Source: Polaromonas glacialis (lineage in GTDB: Bacteria > Pseudomonadota > Gammaproteobacteria > Burkholderiales > Burkholderiaceae_C). Taken from it: a DNA stretch of 64,000 nucleotides. The notes under the pieces are model-generated. The model was not told where the DNA came from. It ran no database searches and saw only the letters and a list, made by a program, of their open reading frames with translations. The number at the start of each line of letters is the position of its first letter. Within the stretch, counting starts at the first letter, position 1. The stretch spans positions 3,490,808 to 3,554,807 of the forward strand of contig NZ_KL448323.1 in the NCBI RefSeq assembly GCF_000709345.1. The letters run 5' to 3'. Positions 7,104 through 15,524 of the stretch are shown here, piece after piece. Position numbers and translations under genes: made by a program.

Positions 7104-10082
7104 ATGAAAACACTGGTAATTGCCGAAAAACCTTCGGTGGCGCAAGACATCGTGCGCGCCCTCACGCCCACGGCGGGCAAGTTCGACAAGCACGACGAAT
7201 ACTTTGAAAGCGACGACTGGGTCATCACCTCGGCCGTCGGCCATCTGGTCGAGATCCAGGCGCCCGAGGAATTCGACGTAAAACGCGGCAAGTGGAGCTT
7301 TGCCAACCTGCCGGTGATCCCGCCGTACTTTGACCTCAAACCGATGGACAAGACCAAGACGCGGCTCAACGCCATCGTCAAGCTGACCAAGCGAAAAGAC
7401 GTGGGCGCGCTGGTCAACGCCTGCGACGCGGGCCGCGAGGGCGAGCTGATCTTCCGGCTGATCCAGCAGTACGCCAAGAGCAAACACCCGATCAAGCGGC
7501 TGTGGCTGCAGTCGATGACGCCCGCCGCCATCCGCGACGGCTTTGCGTCCTTGCGCAGCGACGCGCAGATGCTGCCGCTGGCCGACGCAGCGCGCTGCCG
7601 CTCCGAGGCCGACTGGCTGGTCGGCATCAACGGCACGCGCGCCATGACGGCATTCAATTCGCGCGACGGCGGCTTCTTCCTGACCACGGTCGGCCGGGTG
7701 CAGACGCCGACACTGTCGGTGGTCGTCGAGCGCGAGGAAAAAATCCGCAAGTTCGTCTCTAGAGACTACTGGGAAATCCACGCGCTGTTTTCCGCCGAGG
7801 CGGGCGAATACCCGGGCAAATGGTTCGACCCGAAGTGGAAGCGCGCGGCCGCCAATGCCGCCAATGGCGAAGGCGCGGAACCCGACCCCGAACTGAAGGC
7901 CGACCGGCTCTGGACCGAGCGCGATGCCAAGGCGATTGCCGACGCGGTGCGCGGCCAGACCGCCACGGTGACCGAGGAATCCAGGCCGACCAGCCAGGCC
8001 GCCGGCCTGCTGTTCGACTTGACTTCTTTGCAGCGCGAAGCCAACGGCAAGTTCGGCTTTTCGGCCAAGACCACGCTGTCGATTGCGCAGAGCCTGTACG
8101 AGCGGCACAAGGCGCTGACCTATCCGCGTACCGACTCGCGCGCGCTGCCCGAGGACTATGTGCCGGTGGTCAAGCAGACTTTTGAAATGCTGGCCAACAG
8201 CGCCATGCGCCACCTGGCGCCGCATGCGGCCACGGCGCTCAAGGGCAACTACGTCAAGCCGACCAAGCGCATTTTCGACAATGCCAAGGTCAGCGACCAC
8301 TTTGCCATCATCCCGACGCTGCAGGCGCCCAGCGGCCTGTCCGACGCCGAGCAAAAGCTCTACGACTTGGTGGTGCGCCGCTTCATGGCGGTGTTTTTCC
8401 CGAGCGCCGAATACCTGGTGACGACGCGCATTTCGGTGTCGGTCGGCCACAGCTTCAAAACTGAAGGAAAAGTGCTCATCAAGCCGGGCTGGCTGGCGAT
8501 CTACGGCAAGGAAGCCGCCGACGAGGTGGCCGACGCCAAGGAAGGCGACAAGGGCCAGAGCCTGGTGCCGGTCAAGCCCGGCGAGCGCGTCGGTGTCGAA
8601 TCGGCCGATGCCAAGGGCCTGAAGACCCGCCCGCCCGCGCGCTACAGCGAAGCGACGCTGCTCGGCGCGATGGAAGGCGCCGGCAAGACGATTGACGACG
8701 ACGAGCTGCGCGAAGCCATGCAGGAAAAAGGCCTGGGCACGCCGGCCACGCGCGCCGCCACCATCGAGGGCCTGATCGCTGAGAAATACATGCTGCGCGA
8801 AGGCCGCGAGCTGATCCCGACGGCCAAGGCCTTCCAGCTCATGACGCTGCTGCGCGGCCTGGATGTGCAGGAACTGTCCAAGGCCGAACTGACCGGTGAA
8901 TGGGAATACAAGCTGGCGCAGATGGAGCAGGGCAAGCTCAGCCGCGAGACCTTCATGGCCGAGATTGCCACCATGACCGAGCGCCTGGTGGCCAAGGCCA
9001 AGGGCTACAGCCGCGACAGCATTCCGGGCGACTATGCGACGCTGCAGGCGCGCTGTCCGAACTGCGGCGGCCTGATCCGGGAAAACTACCGCCGCTATGC
9101 CTGCGTCGGCAACACCGACAGCGGCGAGGGCTGCGGCTTCAGCTTCGGCAAGACGCCCGCCGGCCGGACCTTTGAGCTGGCGGAGGTCGAGCAATTCCTG
9201 CGTGACCGCAAGATTGGCCCGCTGGAGGGTTTCCGCTCCAAGGCGGGCTGGCCGTTCACCGCCGAGATGGTCATCAAGTTCGACGAGGAAACGAAGAACT
9301 ACAAGCTCGAATTCGATTTTGGCGACGACAAGAAGGAAGATAGCGGCGAGATCATCGATTTTGGCGACCAGGTTTCTCTGGGCGCGTGTCCTAAGTGCGC
9401 CGGCGCCGTGTACGAACTGGGCAAAAACTACGTCTGTGAAAAGTCGGTGTCCACGCTCGACCAGCCCGTTCCAAGCTGCGACTTCAAGACCGGCCAGGTG
9501 ATCTTGCAGCAGCCCATCGAGCGCGAGCAGATGGGCAAACTGCTGGCCACCGGCAAGACCGACCTGCTCGACAAGTTTGTCTCAATGCGCACGCGCCGCG
9601 CCTTCAAGGCCATGCTGGTCTGGGACAAGGAAGCTGGCAAGGTGAATTTCGAGTTTGCGCCGTCCAAGTTCCCGCCCAAGCCGGGCGCCATCGCCAGGGC
9701 TGCTACCGGCACGGTGAAGACGCCGTTCGGCAAGACCGTGGCCGCCAAGTCGGCCGCGGCGCCGGCGGCGAAAAAAGCGGCGGTCAAGAAGGTCGCCGCC
9801 AAGAAAGTCGCGGTGAAAACCGACAAGCCCAAGGTCGCCCGCAAGACCACGCCAGGCGCCGGCCTCAAGCCCAGCGACGCGCTGGCCGCCGTGATCGGCA
9901 CCGAGCAGGTGGCACGCCCGCAGGTCATCAAGAAGCTGTGGGACTACATCAAGGAACAAAACCTGCAGGACCCGGCCAACAAGCGCTCGATCAATGCCGA
10001 CGCCAAACTGCTGCCGGTCTTCGGCAAACCGCAGGTGACGATGTTCGAACTGGCCGGGATCGTGGGCAAGCATTTGAGCTGA
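7104..10082 (+). CDS. topB: DNA topoisomerase III with C-terminal SWIB domain
   Basis: A 992-residue type IA topoisomerase that relaxes and decatenates DNA by single-strand passage. The N-terminal Toprim domain begins MKTLVIAEKPS and holds CDAGREGELIFR; the catalytic tyrosine is Tyr340 in LTYPRTDSRALP. Two zinc-ribbon-like cysteine groups follow (CPNCGG near residue 650, CPKCAG near 760), then a Lys/Ala-rich linker (about 870-915) and a SWIB/MDM2-type domain (about 920-992, GLKPSDALAAVIG to the end). The ATG at 7104 matches the family start; the frame is open from 6876. The SWIB fusion is unlike E. coli TopB (about 650 residues). A decayed second SWIB copy lies 1.1 kb downstream. Confidence 0.92.
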   Translation: MKTLVIAEKPSVAQDIVRALTPTAGKFDKHDEYFESDDWVITSAVGHLVEIQAPEEFDVKRGKWSFANLPVIPPYFDLKPMDKTKTRLNAIVKLTKRKDVGALVNACDAGREGELIFRLIQQYAKSKHPIKRLWLQSMTPAAIRDGFASLRSDAQMLPLADAARCRSEADWLVGINGTRAMTAFNSRDGGFFLTTVGRVQTPTLSVVVEREEKIRKFVSRDYWEIHALFSAEAGEYPGKWFDPKWKRAAANAANGEGAEPDPELKADRLWTERDAKAIADAVRGQTATVTEESRPTSQAAGLLFDLTSLQREANGKFGFSAKTTLSIAQSLYERHKALTYPRTDSRALPEDYVPVVKQTFEMLANSAMRHLAPHAATALKGNYVKPTKRIFDNAKVSDHFAIIPTLQAPSGLSDAEQKLYDLVVRRFMAVFFPSAEYLVTTRISVSVGHSFKTEGKVLIKPGWLAIYGKEAADEVADAKEGDKGQSLVPVKPGERVGVESADAKGLKTRPPARYSEATLLGAMEGAGKTIDDDELREAMQEKGLGTPATRAATIEGLIAEKYMLREGRELIPTAKAFQLMTLLRGLDVQELSKAELTGEWEYKLAQMEQGKLSRETFMAEIATMTERLVAKAKGYSRDSIPGDYATLQARCPNCGGLIRENYRRYACVGNTDSGEGCGFSFGKTPAGRTFELAEVEQFLRDRKIGPLEGFRSKAGWPFTAEMVIKFDEETKNYKLEFDFGDDKKEDSGEIIDFGDQVSLGACPKCAGAVYELGKNYVCEKSVSTLDQPVPSCDFKTGQVILQQPIEREQMGKLLATGKTDLLDKFVSMRTRRAFKAMLVWDKEAGKVNFEFAPSKFPPKPGAIARAATGTVKTPFGKTVAAKSAAAPAAKKAAVKKVAAKKVAVKTDKPKVARKTTPGAGLKPSDALAAVIGTEQVARPQVIKKLWDYIKEQNLQDPANKRSINADAKLLPVFGKPQVTMFELAGIVGKHLS

Positions 10083-10099
10083 CGGCTTGGGTGGAAGCT

Positions 10100-10169
10100 G
10101 GCAGCTATTTTTTTGATAGCTGCCTGCTCAAGCCGGACGTGCATAAGAGCGGGTTTTGATGCTGAAAAG
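10100..10169. repeat. Dispersed hairpin repeat, copy 2
   Basis: GGCAGCTAT (10100-10108) pairs with ATAGCTGCC (10116-10124) around a run of T. It continues into GGACGTGCATAAGAGCGGG, the outer arm of the family. It lies just after the topB stop and could serve as a weak terminator. Confidence 0.7.
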
Positions 10170-10371
10170 AATTCAATCGGAATCCAGCCCCGCTTTCTAC
10201 CTCATGTTTTGGTGAGGATTGCGCTGGATGTGGATTCAGCCAATTTTATAAATTGCCGGTTTTTTTGCTATTTTTAATGGAGCAAACTATTTAGGTGGGT
10301 CGAGTGGGAATGCCAGTTTTTATAGTTAAAGTTGCCACGTTATACCGCAGTATCTTGCGGTATACATTACG

Positions 10372-11132
10372 TTAGCTGTCACCGAACCAATACCTCATGG
10401 CCAACTTCAATTGGAATTGTCCACACTGCGAACGCGCTGTCACCATCACTGACGAGCGCCTGTCCAACGATCGCCACACCTTGGGCATAGAGAACGCCGA
10501 AGGCAGACGGTCCTTCGTTTCCCGGTTCTTTGTCTGTCCAAATCCCGACTGCAAGCGGTTTACGCTCACGGCGACTCTTTGTGAAAGTACATGGCAGAAC
10601 GGTGGAGAAAGAGTGGGCACTGCCATTCAACATTGGAACCTGATACCTGACTCCAGGGCGAAGAACTTTCCCGACTACATCCCGAAGGCCATCCTCGATG
10701 ACTATCGTGAGGCGTGCCTTATTAGAGACCTAAGCCCGAAAGCGTCCGCGACGCTCTCGCGCCGCTGCCTTCAAGGGATGATCCGCGACTTCTGGAAAGT
10801 CAAGCCAGGCCGGCTAGTAGACGAGATCTCCGCGATTCAACCTCATGTAGACCCACTGACCTGGGATGCCATCGAGGCGGTCCGCAAGATTGGAAACATC
10901 GGTGCACATATGGAGAGGGACATTGACATCATCGTCGATGTGGATCCGAACGAAGCCAACCTGCTCATCGAACTGATCGAAACGCTTATGCGTGAGTGGT
11001 ACATCAACCGCGAAGAGCGCCGTGCGAGGATGGGCCATCTGGTCGCCGCAGCCGCAGCCAAGAAGCCACCATCGCAGTGACGCTAACCCATCATTCCAGC
11101 GGACCGCCTCCGGCGGCCGCTGAATTCAAACG
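10372..11132 (+). mobile_element. Single integron-type gene cassette
   Basis: A 761-base unit bounded on the left by a core site GTTAGCT (10371-10377) and on the right by the R' core GTTAGGA of an attC site (11132-11138). It contains one promoterless-looking gene (DUF4145) that starts about 25 bases after the left core and stops directly before attC, the standard cassette architecture. Left of the core is a hairpin (ATACCGCA/TGCGGTAT, 10342-10363). No integrase gene and no further attC are in the window, so it is a lone cassette inserted downstream of topB. Confidence 0.75.
10397..11080 (+). CDS. DUF4145-domain protein, cassette-borne
   Basis: A 227-residue cytosolic protein. The N-terminus has a zinc-finger-like pair CPHC (residues 8-11) and CPNPDC (about 50-55); the middle matches DUF4145 (LSPKASATLSRRCLQGMIRD, then AVRKIGNIGAHMERD with the conserved His). 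DUF4145 also occurs fused to restriction subunits and in phage-defence settings, but its activity is unknown. The gene has no clear Shine-Dalgarno and is more AT-rich and less codon-biased than topB beside it. The stop codon touches the attC site. A defence role is speculation based on the domain and on cassette mobility. Confidence 0.8.
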   Translation: MANFNWNCPHCERAVTITDERLSNDRHTLGIENAEGRRSFVSRFFVCPNPDCKRFTLTATLCESTWQNGGERVGTAIQHWNLIPDSRAKNFPDYIPKAILDDYREACLIRDLSPKASATLSRRCLQGMIRDFWKVKPGRLVDEISAIQPHVDPLTWDAIEAVRKIGNIGAHMERDIDIIVDVDPNEANLLIELIETLMREWYINREERRARMGHLVAAAAAKKPPSQ

Positions 11133-11138
11133 TTAGGA
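11081..11138 (+). other. attC recombination site
   Basis: R'' CTAAC (11083-11087) and R' GTTAGGA (11132-11138) flank an imperfect palindrome. CAGCGG (11097-11102) pairs with CCGCTG (11117-11122) and CCGCC (11104-11108) with GGCGG (11112-11116), leaving A11103 extrahelical; ATT/AAT extends the stem with C11096 as a second unpaired base. Unpaired bases on one strand are what integrase uses to recognise folded attC. The site is 58 bases long with a three-base loop. Confidence 0.8.
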
Positions 11139-11175
11139 CGCTCAAATGAAGGCTGTTACTTACCTTGTTTAATCT

Positions 11176-11192
11176 GGGTCAGATTTCAATTA
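11176..11192. repeat. GGGTCAGATTYCAATT motif, copy 1
   Basis: A 17-base word, here GGGTCAGATTTCAATTA, that recurs at 35381, 36289 and 36967. It abuts the SWIB relic directly. Confidence 0.6.
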
Positions 11193-11365
11193 AAGCCCAG
11201 CGATGCGTTTGCTGCTGTGATCGGCACCGAGCAGTGTACCGTCCGCAAGACATTTAAAAGCTGTGAAACTACATCAAGGCCCAAAACCTGCAAGACCCTG
11301 CCATCAAACGGTCGATTAATGTTGATACCAAACTGCTGGCGGTGTTCGGCAAGCCGCCCAGCCAA
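11192..11365 (+). pseudogene. Decayed SWIB-domain fragment (topB 3' end-like)
   Basis: About 170 bases align with the SWIB-coding end of topB (9866-10035). The frame first reads KPSDAFAAVIGTEQ and then breaks, but nucleotide similarity continues through AACTACATCAAGG, AAAACCTGCA, CGATTAATG and CCAAACTGCTG to TTCGGCAAGCCGC. Several indels and substitutions make it non-coding. It is either a degraded duplicate of the topB tail or a relic of a separate SWIB gene. Confidence 0.8.
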
Positions 11366-11422
11366 TCCTGCATCACGCGCATCTTGCAGTCTTGACTGCC
11401 AGCAACAAGAAACTAAAATTTG

Positions 11423-11453
11423 TTGGTGCTGCACTAAAGTAGCGTTGCACCAA
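11423..11453. promoter_or_regulatory. Inverted repeat upstream of a TA operon, probable operator
   Basis: TTGGTGC (11423-11429) and GCACCAA (11447-11453) form 7-base arms 17 bases apart, ending 11 bases before the antitoxin ATG. The position fits an autoregulatory TA operator; the Shine-Dalgarno (AAGGAG) overlaps the right arm. Confidence 0.45.
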
Positions 11454-11464
11454 GGAGCAAACCC

Positions 11465-11746
11465 ATGCCAGCCATCGTTTCTACCCCCATCGTCAAAGTC
11501 ATCGGTGCCAACGGGCAAATCTCCCTCGGCAAACAGTTTGCCGGTCGTCAAGTGCTGGTCGAGGAACAGGAGGCCGGCGTTTGGCTGATTCGCACTGCCA
11601 CGGTAATTCCTGACAATGAACGCTGGCTGCACGAACCGCAAGCTGCTGCAGACTTGTCCCGTGCCTTGGAATGGTCCATGCAACACCCCGCCACGGACGC
11701 TGAAACGGACGCTATTTTGCTTGCAGCCGCCTCTGAAAAAAGCTGA
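11465..11746 (+). CDS. Antitoxin of a type II TA pair (AbrB/MazE-like N-terminus)
   Basis: A 93-residue protein whose N-terminus (IVKVIGANGQISLGKQFAGR) looks like a swapped-hairpin AbrB-type DNA-binding strand, followed by an acidic, Ala-rich helical tail typical of toxin-binding segments. AAGGAG precedes the ATG, and a 7-base inverted repeat sits upstream. The stop codon overlaps the start of the next gene by one base (TGATG), so the two are translationally coupled. The family assignment is tentative; the TA role rests on the arrangement. Confidence 0.65.
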   Translation: MPAIVSTPIVKVIGANGQISLGKQFAGRQVLVEEQEAGVWLIRTATVIPDNERWLHEPQAAADLSRALEWSMQHPATDAETDAILLAAASEKS

Positions 11747-12066
11747 TGGGTGCAACAGATGCCTTGGTGCGACTTGATCTGAACAACCCGGTTTTTCAGG
11801 AACAACTGTTCGCCCTGCAAAAGCCGGAACGTCACGCAGCCATTGATACCCTGAAAAAAATCAGGCAGTTGAGCTGGGGCCAGCTCTATCGTGACAAGGG
11901 ATTGAAGTGGGAAAAAATTGTCAGCGTGAAGCCGCCGCAGGGTATTGACGCGGTTTATTCGTTGCGGATCACCCAATCACGACGCTGCATGGCTTACCGC
12001 GAGGGGGATTTCATCCGCTTGCTAACCGTGGCCCCTGACCATGACAGCACTTATGGGAAGAAATGA
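11746..12066 (+). CDS. RelE/ParE-like toxin
   Basis: A 106-residue basic protein, second gene of the TA pair. The C-terminal half (IDAVYSLRITQSRRCMAYRE then FIRLLTVAPDHDSTYGKK) has the beta-strand pattern of RelE/ParE-fold toxins, with Arg residues and a terminal His-Asp-Tyr segment. The start overlaps the antitoxin stop. Whether it cuts mRNA or acts otherwise cannot be told from sequence. Confidence 0.65.
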   Translation: MGATDALVRLDLNNPVFQEQLFALQKPERHAAIDTLKKIRQLSWGQLYRDKGLKWEKIVSVKPPQGIDAVYSLRITQSRRCMAYREGDFIRLLTVAPDHDSTYGKK

Positions 12067-12134
12067 CTGCCGCGCCCGGAACAGGTGTTCAAGCAGCCTG
12101 CTTCCATTTTCAGCAGTCCGCCCGCTGCGACTTT

Positions 12135-13508
12135 TCAGGAGCGCCGCAAATGCCAGGCCTTGGGCCGGGTAAATGCCTGGATGCCGTAGGTGGACAGCGT
12201 CAGCCCCAGCCCGGAATCGCCACAGCCGCTCCACGGCAGGCGCGGGCTGACGCGGTCGCAGCAGTTCCAGTACACGCTGCCGGCGTTGACTTGCGCCAGC
12301 AACCGGCGGGCGCGTGCCCCGTCGGGCGTGAAGACGCCGGCGGTCAGGCCGTAGCGGCTGTCGTTCATCAGCGCCACCGCTTCGTCGTCGCCCGAGACTT
12401 TCTGGATGCCGATGAGCGGGCCGAAGCTTTCCTCCCGCATCAGTTCCATGGCGTGGCTGACATTTGAAAAGACCGTCGGCGCGTACCAGTTGCCCGGTCC
12501 GCTCAAGCGATGCCCGCCGGTCAGCAAGGTCGCGCCCTGGGCCAAGGCATCGGCCACCTGCGCATCGAGCACCTCAAGCTGCGGCGCGCGGGTGATGGCG
12601 CCGATGTAGGTGTCGTCATGCATCGGGTCGCCGACCTTGAAGGCCTTGACCGTGGCCACGAAGGCATCGACGAACGCGTCGTGGATGCGTTCATGCACAT
12701 AGATGCGCTCGACCGAGCAGCAGCTCTGGCCGGTGTTGTACATCGCGCCATCGGCCAGCGATGCGGCGGCGTTCCGGACATTGGCGTCCTCGCAGACATA
12801 GGTCGGGTCCTTGCCGCCGAGTTCGAGTTGCAGCTTGAGCAGGCGCGGCCCCAGCGCCTGGGCAATCTTCACGCCGGTGGCATGCGAGCCGGTGAAGAAC
12901 AGGCCGTCGATCTTTTGCGCCAGCAAGGTGGCGCCGACCTCGCCGCCGCCGATCAGCGCCGTGAACACATCGACAGGCACACCCGCCGCATGCAGCAGGC
13001 GGGCGATAGCCAGTCCGGTCATGGCGGCATGTTCGGACGGCTTGTAGAGCACCGCATTGCCGGTCAGCAGCGCCGGGATGAACACGTTGCCGCCGACAAA
13101 CCACGGGTAGTTCCAGGCCGAGATGTTGGCCACCACGCCCAGCGGCAGGTGCTCGATCTGCTCGGTCATGCCGCCGTCGCTGAAGACGGTTTGCGTCGCC
13201 GTGGCAGCCCCGGCTTGTGCCAGAAAGAAGTCGATGCGCGCCAGCAGGCCGTTCAGTTCGTTGCGCGACATGCTGATGGGCTTTCCGGTTTCTAGCGTCA
13301 TGATGAACGCCAATGACTCCAGTTCGGCCATGATGCCAGCGCGAAAGCATTCGATGCAAGCTTTACGTTTGGCCAAAGGCAAGGCGGCCCACGCCGGCTG
13401 GGCGGCGCGCGCCCGGACGGCCTTGGCGGCCACAGACGACGCATCGTCTGCCGGCAGTTCGGTGACCAGCTCGCCGGTGGCGGGGTTGTGGACGGCGAGC
13501 CGGTTCAT
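12135..13508 (-). CDS. NAD(P)-dependent aldehyde dehydrogenase
   Basis: A 457-residue ALDH-superfamily enzyme. LELGGKDP holds the general-base Glu and GQSCCSVER the catalytic Cys; the Rossmann motif is around FTGSHATG. It is the last gene of the operon starting at the glutamine synthetase-like gene (17416). Its start ATG overlaps the stop of the amidotransferase gene by four bases (13505-13508). By analogy with PuuC it should oxidise a gamma-glutamyl aminoaldehyde to the acid. The true substrate depends on the amine the pathway handles. Confidence 0.85.
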   Translation of the reverse strand: MNRLAVHNPATGELVTELPADDASSVAAKAVRARAAQPAWAALPLAKRKACIECFRAGIMAELESLAFIMTLETGKPISMSRNELNGLLARIDFFLAQAGAATATQTVFSDGGMTEQIEHLPLGVVANISAWNYPWFVGGNVFIPALLTGNAVLYKPSEHAAMTGLAIARLLHAAGVPVDVFTALIGGGEVGATLLAQKIDGLFFTGSHATGVKIAQALGPRLLKLQLELGGKDPTYVCEDANVRNAAASLADGAMYNTGQSCCSVERIYVHERIHDAFVDAFVATVKAFKVGDPMHDDTYIGAITRAPQLEVLDAQVADALAQGATLLTGGHRLSGPGNWYAPTVFSNVSHAMELMREESFGPLIGIQKVSGDDEAVALMNDSRYGLTAGVFTPDGARARRLLAQVNAGSVYWNCCDRVSPRLPWSGCGDSGLGLTLSTYGIQAFTRPKAWHLRRS

Positions 13509-14308
13509 GATCCGGCGGCGCGTGCGGTTTTGGCGGCCGCCACGGCGCCGAGAAAGTCCTTCAGCACCGCGCCGTCGTCAATCGTGTCCGAGCCGGGCTT
13601 GTGGAATTCGGGGTGCCACTGCAGCGCGGCAATATAGCTTTTGGCCGGATCCTTGCGGCGTATCGCCTCGACGATGCCGTCGGTCACGCTGAAGGCTTCG
13701 GCCTCGAACTCTGGCGACAGGTCCTTGATGGCCTGGTGGTGGATGCTGTTGACGCGCACCCGCTCGACGCCGGGGTACAGGCGCGACAGCTGCGTGCCGG
13801 GAACGATGTCCACGCTGTGGAAGTTCAGGTCGTAGGTGTCGGCGTCGCGATGCACGAAGGAGTCCGGCACCTGCGTCGTGATGTCCTGGTAGAGGGTTCC
13901 GCCAAAGGCCACGTTGAGCAGCTGCAGGCCCCGGCACACGCCGAACACCGGCTTGCCGAGTGCCTCGAAGGCGGCGACCAGCGCCTTGTCGTACTCGTCG
14001 CGCACCTTGTCGCCCGACCAGCGGTCTTCCAGCGGCATCTCGCCATAGCTGCCGGGCCAGACGTCGGCGCCGCCGTGCAGCACCAGGCCGTCGAGCCATT
14101 GGGCGTAATGCGCATAGGTCACGTCGCCGCGCTGGGTACTGCCGGTCGGGCAGGGCACCATCACGACCATCGAGCCGGAGGACATGAGCCAGTGGGCAAT
14201 CGACTGCTCGACATACTGCAGCGTCTTGCCCGAGAAAAGCGAACGTGTCGGGTCGGCATGGGAAAAACACGCGGAAAGACCAATTTTCAAACGGCTGGAG
14301 GCGGGCAT
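13505..14308 (-). CDS. Class I glutamine amidotransferase-like gamma-glutamyl hydrolase (PuuD-like)
   Basis: A 267-residue peptidase C26 family protein. The nucleophile lies in GVCRGLQLLN and the catalytic His in LQWHPEFH, with an acidic partner following, as in PuuD, which hydrolyses gamma-glutamyl-GABA. Here it would free the oxidised amine product from glutamate. It overlaps the downstream aldehyde dehydrogenase by four bases and lies about 80 bases after the iron alcohol dehydrogenase gene, all on one strand. Confidence 0.85.
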   Translation of the reverse strand: MPASSRLKIGLSACFSHADPTRSLFSGKTLQYVEQSIAHWLMSSGSMVVMVPCPTGSTQRGDVTYAHYAQWLDGLVLHGGADVWPGSYGEMPLEDRWSGDKVRDEYDKALVAAFEALGKPVFGVCRGLQLLNVAFGGTLYQDITTQVPDSFVHRDADTYDLNFHSVDIVPGTQLSRLYPGVERVRVNSIHHQAIKDLSPEFEAEAFSVTDGIVEAIRRKDPAKSYIAALQWHPEFHKPGSDTIDDGAVLKDFLGAVAAAKTARAAGS

Positions 14309-14390
14309 GATTTTTTCTTGGTGAGAGGAGGAGGACTATTTTTTTGGAATTCACAAACGCTGCCACCGATTTGGGTGCCAGGCCGCGTCC

Positions 14391-15524
14391 TCACAAGGCG
14401 GCGTTGAACAGTTTTTCAAAATCGGCCGCGCTGCAAGGCCGGGGATTGGTCTGGTGGCAGATGTCGGCTGTGGCAATCTCGACCAGCCGGGGCAATTGCG
14501 CGGCCTTGACGCCGTGGCCCGACAAGGTGCCGCCCAGGCCGATGCTGCTTTTAAGCTGCCGCAGCCATGGCACCAGCGCCTCGCCGCCGCCTCTCAAGCC
14601 GCAGACATGCGCCAGTTCGTCAAACTTGGCGGGCGCCGCCTCATGGTTCCAGGCCAGCACCGTGTCGATCATCAAGGCATTGGCCAGGCCATGGTGCATG
14701 TCGCAGACCGCGCCCAGCGCATGCGCGCAGGAATGCACCGCGCCCAGGTCTTTCTGGAAGGCAATCGCGCCCATCATCGAGGCCATCATCATGTCGCTGC
14801 GCGCGGCCAGGTTGCCGGGCTCGCTGACGGCGGTGTGCAGCGCGCGCGCCGCAATGCGCGTGCCCTCCAGCGCAATGCCGTCGCACAGCGGATGCCAGGC
14901 CGGCGACAGGTAGCTTTCGATGTTGTGCGTCAGCGCGTCCATGCCGGTGGCGGCCGTGACATGCGCCGGCAGGCCGAGCGTGAGTTCGGGGTCGGCAAAC
15001 ACCGCACTGGCCATCAGCCGGGGGCTGAACACCACGCGCTTGAGGTGCGTGTCGTCCTCGCTGATGACGCTGGAGCGGCCGACTTCCGATCCGGTGCCTG
15101 CCGTCGTCGGCAGGGCGATGAAATACGGCAGTTCGCCTTCGATGGCCCGTGCCTGCGGATGGTCCCAGGCGTAGTCCAGGATGTCGCCCGCGCCTGTGGC
15201 GGCCAGGCCGGTGACCTTGGCCACGTCGAGCGCCGCGCCGCCGCCAAAGCCGATCACGCAGTCGGCCATGTGCGCCTGGTAGGCGGCGCTGGCCGCGATG
15301 ACCTGACTGCGGGTCGGGTTGCCGAAAACGCCGTCAAACACTCCGATTTCCAGGCCGTCCAGGTGCGTCAGGAATTCAGCCATCACCGGCAGCGCGGCCA
15401 GCGCCCGGTCGGTGACGACCAGCGGGCGCCCGTAACCGGCCTGCCGCAGGTGCGCTGCCACCTGTTTGCGCGCGCCAAGACCGAAATGGATGGGCGTGGG
15501 AAAGGAAAAGGTGGTGATGCTCAT
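14391..15524 (-). CDS. Iron-containing alcohol dehydrogenase
   Basis: A 377-residue group III (Fe2+) alcohol dehydrogenase. The NAD-binding GFGGGAALDVAK and the metal ligands (TGMDALTHNIESY and AHALGAVCDMHHGLANA, with His residues) are present. Length is normal. The ATG overlaps the GNAT stop by four bases. In the Puu pathway this position is held by an FAD amine oxidase; an alcohol dehydrogenase suggests that the glutamylated substrate carries a hydroxyl group. Confidence 0.88.
   Translation of the reverse strand: MSITTFSFPTPIHFGLGARKQVAAHLRQAGYGRPLVVTDRALAALPVMAEFLTHLDGLEIGVFDGVFGNPTRSQVIAASAAYQAHMADCVIGFGGGAALDVAKVTGLAATGAGDILDYAWDHPQARAIEGELPYFIALPTTAGTGSEVGRSSVISEDDTHLKRVVFSPRLMASAVFADPELTLGLPAHVTAATGMDALTHNIESYLSPAWHPLCDGIALEGTRIAARALHTAVSEPGNLAARSDMMMASMMGAIAFQKDLGAVHSCAHALGAVCDMHHGLANALMIDTVLAWNHEAAPAKFDELAHVCGLRGGGEALVPWLRQLKSSIGLGGTLSGHGVKAAQLPRLVEIATADICHQTNPRPCSAADFEKLFNAAL

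Noticed and set aside
7089..9194. 701-codon minus-strand open frame inside topB
   Set aside because: Antisense shadow of topoisomerase III with no recognisable motif.
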